Shown here in pieces: positions 27,106-36,571 of a DNA stretch of 64,000 nucleotides. The position numbers were made by a program, and so were the translations under genes. Source of the DNA: Bordetella genomosp. 13. GTDB lineage: Bacteria; Pseudomonadota; Gammaproteobacteria; Burkholderiales; Burkholderiaceae_B. The notes beneath the pieces were generated by a model that saw only the letters and a program-made list of their open reading frames with translations, searched no databases and was not told where the DNA came from. The DNA lies in the NCBI RefSeq assembly GCF_007679965.1, contig NZ_VEHL01000010.1:186001-250000 (forward strand). The letters are read 5' to 3'. The number at the start of each line of letters is the position of its first letter. Within the stretch, counting starts at the first letter, position 1.

Positions 27106-27957
27106 ATGGTAGAACGCCGTCCCTGGCTCGACGCACTGGCGCACATCATCCTGCTGTGCGGGATCGCGCTGGTCGCCTTTCCCATCTACGTCACCTTCGT
27201 GGCGTCCACCCAGACCGCGCAAGAGGTCGCCTCGGCGCCCATGTCGCTGATCCCCGGCCCGCACCTGGTCGACAACTACATGCGCGCGCTGTTCTCGGGC
27301 TCGGGCGGCGGGTCGGCGGGCGTGCCCGTGGGCCGCATGATGACGGTCAGCCTGATCATGGCGCTGGCCATCTCGATCGGCAAGATCGCCATCTCGCTGC
27401 TGTCCGCGTTCGCGGTGGTGTACTTCCGCTTCCCGGGCCGCATGTTCTTCTTCTGGATGATCTTCGTCACGCTGATGCTTCCGGTCGAGGTGCGCATCGC
27501 CCCCACCTACAAGGTGGTGGCCGACCTGGGAATGCTCAACAGCTACGCGGGCCTGACGCTGCCGCTCATCGCCTCGGCCACCGCCACCTTCCTGTTCCGC
27601 CAGTTCTTCCTGACGGTGCCCGACGAATTGATCGAGGCCGCGCGCATCGACGGCGCCGGGCCGCTGCGCTTCTTCCTGGACGTGCTGGTGCCGCTGTCGC
27701 GCACCACCGTCGCGGCGCTGTTCGTCATCCAGTTCATCTATGGCTGGAACCAATACCTGTGGCCGTTGCTGGTGACCACGCAGGAAGACATGTACCCGGT
27801 GGTGATCGGCATCAAGCGCATGATCAGCGGCGGCGACAGCGTCACCGAATGGAACATCACCATGGCCACCGCGATCCTGGCCATGCTGCCGCCGGCGCTG
27901 GTGGTGATCCTCATGCAGAAATGGTTCGTGAAGGGCCTGGTGGACACGGAAAAATGA
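27106..27957 (+). CDS. ugpE: sn-Glycerol-3-phosphate ABC transporter permease UgpE
   Basis: 283 residues with six helices and the EAA loop ELIEAARIDGAGPLRFFLDVLVPLSR. The N-terminus MVERRPWLDALAHIILLCGI and the C-terminus QKWFVKGLVDTEK are typical of UgpE. It starts 22 bases after ugpA and forms the membrane heterodimer with it. Confidence 0.94.
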   Translation: MVERRPWLDALAHIILLCGIALVAFPIYVTFVASTQTAQEVASAPMSLIPGPHLVDNYMRALFSGSGGGSAGVPVGRMMTVSLIMALAISIGKIAISLLSAFAVVYFRFPGRMFFFWMIFVTLMLPVEVRIAPTYKVVADLGMLNSYAGLTLPLIASATATFLFRQFFLTVPDELIEAARIDGAGPLRFFLDVLVPLSRTTVAALFVIQFIYGWNQYLWPLLVTTQEDMYPVVIGIKRMISGGDSVTEWNITMATAILAMLPPALVVILMQKWFVKGLVDTEK

Positions 27958-28019
27958 ACGGTCTGCGTCGCGCTGTTCCCTCGGCCACCTAATTCCCTAT
28001 TCAAGCGCAAATTCAAGTC

Positions 28020-29111
<1,092 letters not shown>

Positions 29112-29121
29112 CTCCCCCGGC

Positions 29122-29142
29122 CTGCCCCTCCCGGGTGGGCAG
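29122..29142. terminator. Possible hairpin after ugpC
   Basis: CTGCCC (29122-29127) and GGGCAG (29137-29142) pair around a 9-base loop, 11 bases past the ugpC stop and before the convergent Bug gene. There is no U-tract. Confidence 0.3.
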
Positions 29143-29215
29143 ATCCGCGCCGGGACGGCCGGCCCGCCGCGGCCGCCGCGAAACCGAGGCGGCGGCCACG
29201 CCCCACGCGTCGCCC

Positions 29216-30196
29216 CTACTGCTGCGCCACGCCCGCCTGCTTCACCACCTTGCCCCAGCGGTCGTATTCTTCCTTGATGTAGTCGCCGTACTGCTGCGGG
29301 CTGCCGCCCAGCGCCAGGGTGCCCTGCTGCTGCAGTTTCTGCTTCACGTCATCCGATGCCAGCGCCTTGGCGAAGGCCGCGTTCAGTTTCTGCACGACGC
29401 GCTCGGGCGTGCCCTTGGGCGCCACCACCCCCTGCCAGGCCAGGCTCTCGAAGCCCGGGATCAAACTCTCGGCCAGCGTCGGCACGTCCGGCAGCACCGG
29501 CGAGCGCTCGCGGCTGGTCACCGCCAGCGCCTTCAGGCTGCCCTTCTGTACCGGCCCGATGATGGTATTCAACGTGGTGGTGGTGAACTGCGTGGCGCCC
29601 GCGATCAGGTCGACCTGGGCCGGCGCGGTGCCTTTGTACGGCACGTGCGTGGCTTCGGCGCCCACGGTGCGCAGCACCTGCGCGGCGGTCAGGTGCTCGA
29701 TGGCGCCGGTGCCCGACGAGGCATAGTTGTACTTGCCCGGGCTTGCCTTCAGTTTCTCGACCAGGGCGCGCGGCGAATCCGCGGGAAACGACGCGGTGGT
29801 GGCCAGCACCAGCGGCACCGCGGCCGTCAGCGCCACGGGCGCGAAGTCCTTCAGCGGATCGAAGCCCGGCGTCTTGTACACCCACGGCGCGATCACGATG
29901 GACGAGGTGTTGTACAGCAGCGTATAGCCGTCCGCCTCGGCCTGCGTCAGCATGGCCGCGGCGATGTTGCCGGCCGCCCCCGCCTTGTTCTCGACCACGA
30001 TGGTCTGGCCCAGCTCGCGGCCCGCCCGTTCGGCCAGGATGCGCGCCACGTTGTCGGTCGGCCCGCCGGGCGCGAAGCCCACCAGCAGGCGGATCGGCTT
30101 GTCCGGCCAGGCATCCCTGGCCTGGACGGGCGCCATGGCCATCGCCGTGCAGGCGGCGGCCGCGGCCAGGACGGCCGCGCGATATCGGTTTTTCAT
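29216..30196 (-). CDS. Bug-family (TctC-like) tripartite tricarboxylate transporter receptor
   Basis: 326 residues with a signal peptide ending at VQA-RD (about residue 26). Bug blocks: WPDKPIRLLVGFAPGGPTDNVAR, VVENKAGAAGNIAAAM, YASSGTGAIEHLTA and VPYKGTAPAQVDLIAGATQ. ATG 30196 is preferred because GGAGCGAGAC precedes it; another ATG lies 12 bases upstream. It is the last gene of the operon that starts with the acyl-CoA dehydrogenase, so its ligand is likely the aromatic or other carboxylate that the operon degrades. No tctAB genes are nearby. Confidence 0.92.
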   Translation of the reverse strand: MKNRYRAAVLAAAAACTAMAMAPVQARDAWPDKPIRLLVGFAPGGPTDNVARILAERAGRELGQTIVVENKAGAAGNIAAAMLTQAEADGYTLLYNTSSIVIAPWVYKTPGFDPLKDFAPVALTAAVPLVLATTASFPADSPRALVEKLKASPGKYNYASSGTGAIEHLTAAQVLRTVGAEATHVPYKGTAPAQVDLIAGATQFTTTTLNTIIGPVQKGSLKALAVTSRERSPVLPDVPTLAESLIPGFESLAWQGVVAPKGTPERVVQKLNAAFAKALASDDVKQKLQQQGTLALGGSPQQYGDYIKEEYDRWGKVVKQAGVAQQ

Positions 30197-30287
30197 GTCT
30201 CGCTCCATTTTTATAGGTAGTCGCGGCGGGCTCCGCGGCCCGCCGCGCGCCGTACGGCAACTGCGACTGCAAGGACGGACGGCGGCT

Positions 30288-31310
30288 TCAGACCGTCGCG
30301 ATCGGATTCAACGGCGAGCCCACCGCGCCCGGCAGGCGCAGCGGCGGGGCCGTCAGCATGAACGCGTGGCGGCCGTTGGCATGCAGCCAGTCGGCCAGCT
30401 CGCTCAGGTGCCAAAGCTCGCCCAGATGGATGCCCAGCTTGAACAGGCACAGCTCGTGCAGCGGCAGCAGGGCGCTGCAGCCGTCGCCATGGAAATCGTA
30501 GGGCCGGTCCTCCACCGCGTAGTTGTCGGCGATCAGCGCCGCGATGCCGCTGCGGTCCACCCACGCGCGCAGTTCGGCGTCGCGGCCATCCAGCACCGCG
30601 CACGACTGCGCCAGGCGCGCGGCGTCCGGCTTCCCGGACATCTTCAGCACCAGATCGGCGAAGCCCGTGTGCAGGCACAGCATGTCGCCCGGCCGCACCT
30701 CGACGCGGTCGCGCTCGATCACCTGCATCAGGTCCGCATAGCCCACGCGGCGGCGCGCGTCGCCGAAGTGCCGGCGCAGGTCGAGCAGCACGGCGCGCCC
30801 CTGCACGCCCTTGGCCGCCATGTGCTCGATGCCCAGCCGATGCGCCTTCGACGCGCCGCCTTCGGTGGCATCGGGATGACTGAAATCGGGATCGGGCCGA
30901 TGCCCGTTGTAGAACACGATCTCGGCCTCGCCGTCCTGGTCGGCGTCGAAGCGCGACCCGATGTGCGACAGCGCGTCCCATTGCGTCGAGTACTGCAGGC
31001 ACAGCGTCACCATGTCGTCGCAGGCGACGTCGGTGGTGTTGTGGTCGTGCGCGAAGGTATGCAGGAAGACCTTCTTGCCGTCGGGGCGGCTGGTGGCCGT
31101 CAGGTGCGGCGGATGGCGCGCCGGGTTCAGCACGTTGCCGCCGGGCAGGTCCAGCGGCAGGCTCAGGCTGAACACCCGGCCCTCGCGGATTTCCGCCGCC
31201 CCTTCGCGCACCTTCTGCGGCGTCAGCAGGTTCAGGCGTCCCAGTTGATCGTCGTCTCCGAACTCGCCCCAGTTCGACCCCTCGGGGCGTTGCTTCCAGC
31301 GTCTGGCCAT
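30288..31310 (-). CDS. Cyclase-family (kynurenine-formamidase-like) metal-dependent hydrolase
   Basis: 340 residues, longer than the ~210-residue kynurenine formamidases but typical of the longer cyclase-family (PF04199) members of Bordetella and relatives. Visible blocks: LGRLNLLTPQKVREG, a central metal-site region THS-like STQWDALSHIGSRFDAD, RPGDMLCLHTGFADL, and IAALIADNYAVEDRP near the end. The usual HxGTHxD motif appears only as the divergent DALSHIG, so metal binding should be judged with care. It probably hydrolyses an amide, lactam or lactone in the pathway served by the adjoining CoA enzymes. Confidence 0.83.
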   Translation of the reverse strand: MARRWKQRPEGSNWGEFGDDDQLGRLNLLTPQKVREGAAEIREGRVFSLSLPLDLPGGNVLNPARHPPHLTATSRPDGKKVFLHTFAHDHNTTDVACDDMVTLCLQYSTQWDALSHIGSRFDADQDGEAEIVFYNGHRPDPDFSHPDATEGGASKAHRLGIEHMAAKGVQGRAVLLDLRRHFGDARRRVGYADLMQVIERDRVEVRPGDMLCLHTGFADLVLKMSGKPDAARLAQSCAVLDGRDAELRAWVDRSGIAALIADNYAVEDRPYDFHGDGCSALLPLHELCLFKLGIHLGELWHLSELADWLHANGRHAFMLTAPPLRLPGAVGSPLNPIATV

Positions 31311-31383
31311 GCGGCCCTCCTCGTCGTCGTATCCATGTGCGGGCCGGCGCGCGCCGGCCCGGTACTGCATGCGCGCCGCCCCT

Positions 31384-32655
31384 TCAATCCAGGGTGCGGC
31401 CGCGCGTCTCCGGCATGATCAGCGCCATCACGAAGAACAGTCCGTAGGCCGCCACCGCGAACACCGCGATGGCCCGGCCCAGCGTCATCGAACCGGCCAG
31501 CATGCCCACCAGCGCCGGAAACAGCGCGCCGATGCCGCGGCCGAAGTTGTACGCGAATCCCTGCCCCGATCCGCGCACCCGCGTCGGGAACATCTCGGTG
31601 AAGAACGGGCCCAGCCCCGAGTAATACGCGCTGGCGCAGAATCCCAGCGGGAAGCCCAGCACCAGCATCAGGTGATTGGAGATCGGCAGCACCAGGTAGG
31701 CCACCACCAGCAGCGGCGAGGCCAGCGAGAACAGCAGGAACAGGTTGCGCCGGCCGATGCGGTCCGACAGCCAGGCGCCCGCCAGGTAGCCGCAGAACGA
31801 TCCCGCGATCAGAACCGCCAGATAGCCGCCGGTGTTCAGCACGGACAGGTGGCGTTCGTTCTTCAGGTACAGCGGCACCCAGGTGGTGATGGCGTAGTAC
31901 CCGCCCTGTGCGCCGGTGCCCAGCAGCGCGGTCAGCACCGTGATGCGCAGCACCGGTCCCTTGAAGATGTCCCAGAACGGCGCGCGCTGGCCTTCGTCGG
32001 CCTGCGTGCGCGCCGCGATCACGGGCTCGGGCACGTAGCGCCGCAGCACCGCCACCAACAGCGCGGGCACCGCGCCGAAGGCGAACATCCAGCGCCATGC
32101 CTGCTCGGGGGGCATCAGCGTGTAGAACACCATCTGCAGCAGCACGGCGATGCCCCAGCCCACCGCCCAGCCGGACTGCACCGATCCCACCGCCCGGCCG
32201 CGGTAGCGCGCCCGGATGGTCTCGCCGATCAGCACGGCGCCCGCGGTCCATTCACCGCCGAAGCCCACCCCCAGCAACGTGCGGAAGATGACCAGCTGGG
32301 TGAAGTTCTGCGCCACCGCGCACAGCACGCAGAACACCGAGAACCAGATGATGGTGATCTGCAGCGTGCGCACGCGCCCGATGCGGTCGGACAGGATGCC
32401 CGCCGCCCAGCCGCCCACGGCCGACGCCAGCAGCGTCGCGGTCACGGCGAAGCCGGCGCTGGACGGCGCCACCTGCCATTGCGCGATGATGGTGCCGATC
32501 ACCAGCGGGTAGATCATGAAATCCACCCCGTCCAGCACCCAGCCGCCGAAACAGGCCCAGAACGTGCGCCGCTCGATGGGCGTCAGGTCCGCGTAGAAGT
32601 CGGTCAACCCGTGGCCGGCGCCGTCAGCTGGCGCCGTGCCCGTCGTCTCGCTCAT
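31384..32655 (-). CDS. MFS transporter, aromatic-acid/metabolite:H+ symporter type
   Basis: 423 residues, 12 helices. The segment GGWVLDGVDFMIYPLVIG in helix 1 has the Asp typical of AAHS/sialate-type porters. LSDRIGRVRTL and LSDRIGRRNLF are the two MFS motif-A loops, and GVGFGGEWTAGAVLIGE marks helix 4. It is predicted to import an organic acid. The gene lies between the CoA ligase and the cyclase on the same strand, within the IclR-linked operon. Confidence 0.9.
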   Translation of the reverse strand: MSETTGTAPADGAGHGLTDFYADLTPIERRTFWACFGGWVLDGVDFMIYPLVIGTIIAQWQVAPSSAGFAVTATLLASAVGGWAAGILSDRIGRVRTLQITIIWFSVFCVLCAVAQNFTQLVIFRTLLGVGFGGEWTAGAVLIGETIRARYRGRAVGSVQSGWAVGWGIAVLLQMVFYTLMPPEQAWRWMFAFGAVPALLVAVLRRYVPEPVIAARTQADEGQRAPFWDIFKGPVLRITVLTALLGTGAQGGYYAITTWVPLYLKNERHLSVLNTGGYLAVLIAGSFCGYLAGAWLSDRIGRRNLFLLFSLASPLLVVAYLVLPISNHLMLVLGFPLGFCASAYYSGLGPFFTEMFPTRVRGSGQGFAYNFGRGIGALFPALVGMLAGSMTLGRAIAVFAVAAYGLFFVMALIMPETRGRTLD

Positions 32656-32734
32656 GATGTCTCCTCCTGGCCGCTCGGGCGGCTCGCATGGAATGGCCCG
32701 CGTTGCGCCGCCGGTCCGCCCGGACCGGCCGGCG

Positions 32735-34243
32735 TCAGCGCCCGGGCCTGAGATCGACCGCCGGCAATGCCAGCTTGACGAGCTCGTGGCGCTTGATCTT
32801 CTCGGTCTCGGTCTTGGGCAGGCGCTCCACGTACAGCGCGTAACGCGGCACCATGTGGTCCGGCAGCCGGGCGGCCGCGAAGGCGCGCAGCTCGTCGGCC
32901 GGCACGGCGCGGTCGGCCACGATGACGGCCTGGATCTCTTCGCCCAGGATGTCGTCGGGCACGCCGATCACCGCGCACTCGCGGATGTCGGGATGGCGCA
33001 GCAGTTGCATCTCGATCTCGGCCGGCGCGATCATCTCGCCGCCGCGGCGGATCAGTTCCTTGATGCGGCCGTGGAAGGTCAGGTAGCCGTCGCCGTCCAG
33101 CGAGCCGCGGTCGCCCGTGTGCAGCCAGCCGTCCTTCAGCGTGGACCCCGTGGCCTCGGGATTGCGCCAGTACTCGGAAAAGAACATGCCCGGCTCGGCC
33201 GCGCGCGCCACGATCTCGCCATGCACGCCGGCCGCCACCTCGCGGCCCGCCTCGTCGCGGATCTGCAACTGCACGCCTGGGCGCGCCTGGCCGACGGTGC
33301 CCATCCGCGTCGCCTCGGGCAGGTTCATGCTGACCCAGCCGCCGGTTTCCGTCATGCCGTAAAGTTCGCGGATCGCCAGGCCGAAGCGCGGCTCCAGCTC
33401 GCGCCACACGCGCTCCGGCGCACCGCCGCCCACGCCCCAGCGCAGCCCGTGGTCGGTGCGCGGTTGCGGATGCTGCTTTTCCAGGATGGCCAGCACCGTG
33501 CCCACGTAGGTGAAGCCCGTGGCGCGGTAGCGCCGCGCATCGTCGAAGAACGCGCGCGCCGAGAACTTCGGCCGCAGCACCAGCGTGGCGCCGGTGTGCA
33601 GCACCGAAGCCACGGCGTACATCTGCGGATTGGCATGGAACAGCGGCAGGAACACCATGATGCGGTCCTGCGCGGTCAGGCCCAGCGAGCGCGTCATGTC
33701 GCGCCCGGCCGCCTCGTAGGCGGCATGCGGCAGCACCGCGCCCTTGGGCAGGCCGGTGGTGCCCGACGTGTACAGGATGCTGTTGGCCTGCAGCGCATCC
33801 GGCCGCGTCCGCAGCGCCCAGCGCGGCGGGGCGTCGGCGGGCGGCGTCTCCATGGCCGCGTCGATCTCGTGGATGCGCAAGGCGCCGTCCAGCGCCGCGA
33901 TGTCGGCGCGCTTCTCGGCCAGCAGTTCGGGCTCGATCAGCAGCGCGGCCGCGCCGCTCTGCGTCAGCGTGTAGCGCAGGCCGTCGCCCTTCAGGCCCAC
34001 GTTCAGCGGCACCGACACCGCGCCCAGCTCCGTCGTGGCGAACCATGCCGCCAGGAACGCCGGCCGGTTGCCGCAGACCAGCGCCACGCGGTCGCCCGCC
34101 TTCACGCCCAGCCCATCCAGGCGGTGCGCCACCGCGGACACCAGGTCCGCCATCCGTGCGTAGGTGTATTCCTCGTTTTCGTAGACCAGGAACACGTCGC
34201 CCGGCCGCGTCGCGGCCAGTTGGTACAGCCTGTCGGTCATCAT
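32735..34243 (-). CDS. AMP-forming acyl-CoA synthetase (class I adenylate-forming)
   Basis: 502 residues. The enzyme activates a carboxylic acid to its CoA thioester. Motifs: P-loop YTSGTTGLPKGAV, LPLFHANPQ, YGMTETGGWVSMN, TGDRGSLDGDGYLTFHGRIKELIRRGGE, and the C-terminal catalytic Lys in PKTETEKIKRHEL. The overall layout resembles crotonobetaine/carnitine- or benzoate-type ligases. Its ATG (34241-34243) overlaps the stop of the acyl-CoA dehydrogenase (ATGA), so the two are translationally coupled. The acid substrate is unknown. Confidence 0.9.
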   Translation of the reverse strand: MMTDRLYQLAATRPGDVFLVYENEEYTYARMADLVSAVAHRLDGLGVKAGDRVALVCGNRPAFLAAWFATTELGAVSVPLNVGLKGDGLRYTLTQSGAAALLIEPELLAEKRADIAALDGALRIHEIDAAMETPPADAPPRWALRTRPDALQANSILYTSGTTGLPKGAVLPHAAYEAAGRDMTRSLGLTAQDRIMVFLPLFHANPQMYAVASVLHTGATLVLRPKFSARAFFDDARRYRATGFTYVGTVLAILEKQHPQPRTDHGLRWGVGGGAPERVWRELEPRFGLAIRELYGMTETGGWVSMNLPEATRMGTVGQARPGVQLQIRDEAGREVAAGVHGEIVARAAEPGMFFSEYWRNPEATGSTLKDGWLHTGDRGSLDGDGYLTFHGRIKELIRRGGEMIAPAEIEMQLLRHPDIRECAVIGVPDDILGEEIQAVIVADRAVPADELRAFAAARLPDHMVPRYALYVERLPKTETEKIKRHELVKLALPAVDLRPGR

Positions 34244-35460
34244 CCCTGCTTCTCCCCGGTGCCCGCGGGCGCCGTCCCGGACGGGACGATCTGCGCGCCG
34301 GCGAATTTCAGCAAATGCTTGCCTATCGTGTTCTTCAGGATCTCGGACGAGCCGCCCGCGATCTCGTAGGCCTTGGCGTCGCGCAGGTAGCGGCCGAACG
34401 GCGCGTTCTCGGTCACCCCGTAGGCGCCGCAGATCTGCACCGCGGTCTCGGCGGTGCGCGTGGCCACCCGGCTGGCCAGCAGCTTGGCCTCGCTGGCATG
34501 GCGCGCAATGTCGCGGTGCTCGTCCAGGGCGCGGCACGCGTCGTGGACCAGCAGCCGCGCCGCATCGATCTCGGCCAGCATGTCGGCGAAATACCACTGG
34601 ATGCCCTGGAACTGCAGCACGGTGCTGTCGAACGCCACGCGGCGCGCCGCGAAATCCAGCGCGCGGTCGAAGGCGGCGCGGGCGATGCCGATGCTGATGG
34701 CGGCAGCCATGGTGCGCGAGAAGTCGAGCACCGTCACCGCCTGGCGCACGCCCTTGCCTTCCACGCCCACCAGATGGTCGGCGGGCAGCGCCACGTCCTC
34801 CAGGATCAGGTCCAGGTGCGGGCCATTGCGCAGGCCGAAGGTGCTGGCGTTGGCGCCATGGTGCGTGGACACGCCCGCCATATCGCGCCGTACGAAGAAC
34901 GTGGACACGCCCACGTCCGTCTCGGCCAGGATGATGTAGGCCTCGGACGCGGCCGCCGAGGTGATGAAGGACTTGCGCCCGCGCAGCACCCAGCCGTCGG
35001 CCGTGCGCCGGGCCTTGGTGTCCAGCTTGCGGATGTCGCTGCCGTGGTTGGCCTCGGTCAGCGCATAGGAAGTGATGAGCCCCTGCGCGAACTCGGGCAG
35101 CACGGCCTGCTTAAGCGAATCGCTGCCGAAGGCGTTCAACAGGTTCTGCGCCTGCAGGATCGTGATGAGGCTGATGCCCACCGCCGCACTGGCGTAGGAC
35201 GCTTCCTCGAAAACCGCCGCGCACTCGCTGTAACCGGCGCCCTGGCCGCCCCACTGTCTAGGCAGCGTCAGGCTGGTGTAGCCGTGGCGGGCCAGTTCCT
35301 TGATGGCCTCCACCGGATAGCGGTCCTCGCGATCGATCGCGTCGGCGTCCGGCAGCACGTGGCGAGCCACCGCGTCGCGCAGCCCGTCCAGGAAGCCGGC
35401 GTCCACGGTATCGCGCCACAGGGCGCGGCTCCAGCCATAGGGGGCCTGTGCCTGTTCCAT
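34240..35460 (-). CDS. Acyl-CoA dehydrogenase
   Basis: 406 residues, FAD-dependent. Family blocks: the N-terminal helical domain; ALTEANHGSDIRKLDTKARR plus WVLRGRKSFITSAA (the FAD and substrate side); LDFSRTMAAAISIGIARAAFDRAL; and the C-terminal QICGAYGVTENAPFGRYLRDAKAYEIAGGSSEILKN, with Glu at the catalytic-base position. AAAGGAGACGAC precedes ATG 35460. It is the first gene of a five-gene unit (dehydrogenase, CoA ligase, MFS, cyclase, Bug), divergent from an IclR regulator. Unusually, the oxidation step is encoded ahead of the ligase. Confidence 0.92.
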   Translation of the reverse strand: MEQAQAPYGWSRALWRDTVDAGFLDGLRDAVARHVLPDADAIDREDRYPVEAIKELARHGYTSLTLPRQWGGQGAGYSECAAVFEEASYASAAVGISLITILQAQNLLNAFGSDSLKQAVLPEFAQGLITSYALTEANHGSDIRKLDTKARRTADGWVLRGRKSFITSAAASEAYIILAETDVGVSTFFVRRDMAGVSTHHGANASTFGLRNGPHLDLILEDVALPADHLVGVEGKGVRQAVTVLDFSRTMAAAISIGIARAAFDRALDFAARRVAFDSTVLQFQGIQWYFADMLAEIDAARLLVHDACRALDEHRDIARHASEAKLLASRVATRTAETAVQICGAYGVTENAPFGRYLRDAKAYEIAGGSSEILKNTIGKHLLKFAGAQIVPSGTAPAGTGEKQG

Positions 35461-35556
35461 GTCGTCTCCTTTGTCGCCATCCGCCCTGCAGGGGGCGTGG
35501 CGGTTTTGAGGGACTCTAGACCCGGCCCGCTGAGAAAAGGCATAAACTGCCCAAAA

Positions 35557-35573
35557 GTTCCGGCAGGTGGAAC
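35557..35573. promoter_or_regulatory. Candidate IclR operator
   Basis: GTTCC-GGCAGGT-GGAAC is an inverted repeat with 5-bp arms, in the 157-base gap between the divergent acyl-CoA dehydrogenase and iclR-type genes. The size and position suit an IclR-family site. Binding is inference. Confidence 0.35.
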
Positions 35574-35617
35574 CCCGGTCCCGCCATGCAAAACATCGGA
35601 CGGAGACACGGCGAACC

Positions 35618-36424
35618 ATGACACCCCCCGCATCCCGGAAGGCGCACGACGACGCCCCGCCGCACGCTGACACCGTGCACAGCGTCAAGCGCGCGCTGGA
35701 CATCCTGCGCATGCTGTCCTTCAACGCCTCGTCGTCGGGAATGCGCTTCTCCGACCTGCAGGCGCAGAGCGGGCTGAGCAAGGGCACGCTGCACCGCCTG
35801 CTGAAGTCGCTGGTCAGCGAAGGCTTCGTCGAGCAGGCGGCGGGCAGCCGCGTGTATTACCTGGGCCTGGAGTTCCTGTCGCTGGGCGAGCGCGCGGCCA
35901 ACCGGCTGGACATCCGGGCGGTCACGCAGCCCTCGCTGGAGCGGCTGGCGCAGGTCACCAGCGACACCGTCATGCTGACCATCCGCAGCGGCCTGGACGC
36001 CGTCTGCATCGATCGCAAGGAAGGCGCCTTCCCGGTCAAGGTACTGACCCAGAATGTCGGCACCCGGCGCCCGCTGGGCGTGGGCTCGGGCAGCCTGGCA
36101 CTGCTGGCGGCCCTGTCGGACGAAGAGGTGGAGAACGTCCTGCGGCGCAACGCCACGCGCCTGACCCCGTATCCCAGCGTCACCACCGACGCCTTGCGCC
36201 AGGCCGTGGCCGACGCGCGCCAGCGCGGCTACGCATTCAATCCGGGGCATCTGCTGAAAGGGATGTACGGCATCGGCGTGACCATCTTCCTGGCCCGGCA
36301 GCCGGTGGCCGCGCTCAGCGTGGCGGCGCACTACGGACGCATGGATGCCGAGCGGCGCCGCCACATCGCGGACCACCTGCGCCATGAGGCGGCCCGCATC
36401 ACCCAGGAACTGGGCTCGAAATGA
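35618..36424 (+). CDS. IclR-family transcriptional regulator
   Basis: 268 residues. The winged HTH is at about residues 22-85 (VHSVKRALDILRML then LSKGTLHRLLKSLVSEGFVEQ). The effector domain has VGTRRPLGVGSGSLALLAAL and a C-terminal GIGVTIFLARQPVAALSVAAHYGRM. ATG 35618 follows a weak GGAGACACGGCG; an upstream in-frame ATG would add 17 basic residues. Divergent placement suggests that it controls the acyl-CoA dehydrogenase operon. Such regulators commonly respond to aromatic or short-chain acids. Confidence 0.92.
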   Translation: MTPPASRKAHDDAPPHADTVHSVKRALDILRMLSFNASSSGMRFSDLQAQSGLSKGTLHRLLKSLVSEGFVEQAAGSRVYYLGLEFLSLGERAANRLDIRAVTQPSLERLAQVTSDTVMLTIRSGLDAVCIDRKEGAFPVKVLTQNVGTRRPLGVGSGSLALLAALSDEEVENVLRRNATRLTPYPSVTTDALRQAVADARQRGYAFNPGHLLKGMYGIGVTIFLARQPVAALSVAAHYGRMDAERRRHIADHLRHEAARITQELGSK

Positions 36425-36477
36425 CGGGCAAGGCGGACGGCCCCGGCCGTCGCCAGGCGCCGCGACGCCAAAGAAAA

Positions 36478-36497
36478 AACGGGCCCGCGGGCCCGTT
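36478..36497. terminator. Terminator of the 36572 binding-protein gene
   Basis: AACGGGCCCGCGGGCCCGTT is a perfect 20-bp palindrome. On the minus strand it is followed by TTTTCTTTGG, a good U-tract, so it terminates the leftward binding-protein gene. It also lies 54 bases after the rightward iclR-type gene. Confidence 0.8.
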
Positions 36498-36571
36498 CTC
36501 GTATCGAAGCATCCGATGCAACCGCCCTACCCGAGCCGGGCATGCAGCCCGGGCCCGGCGGCGGCCGGCGA

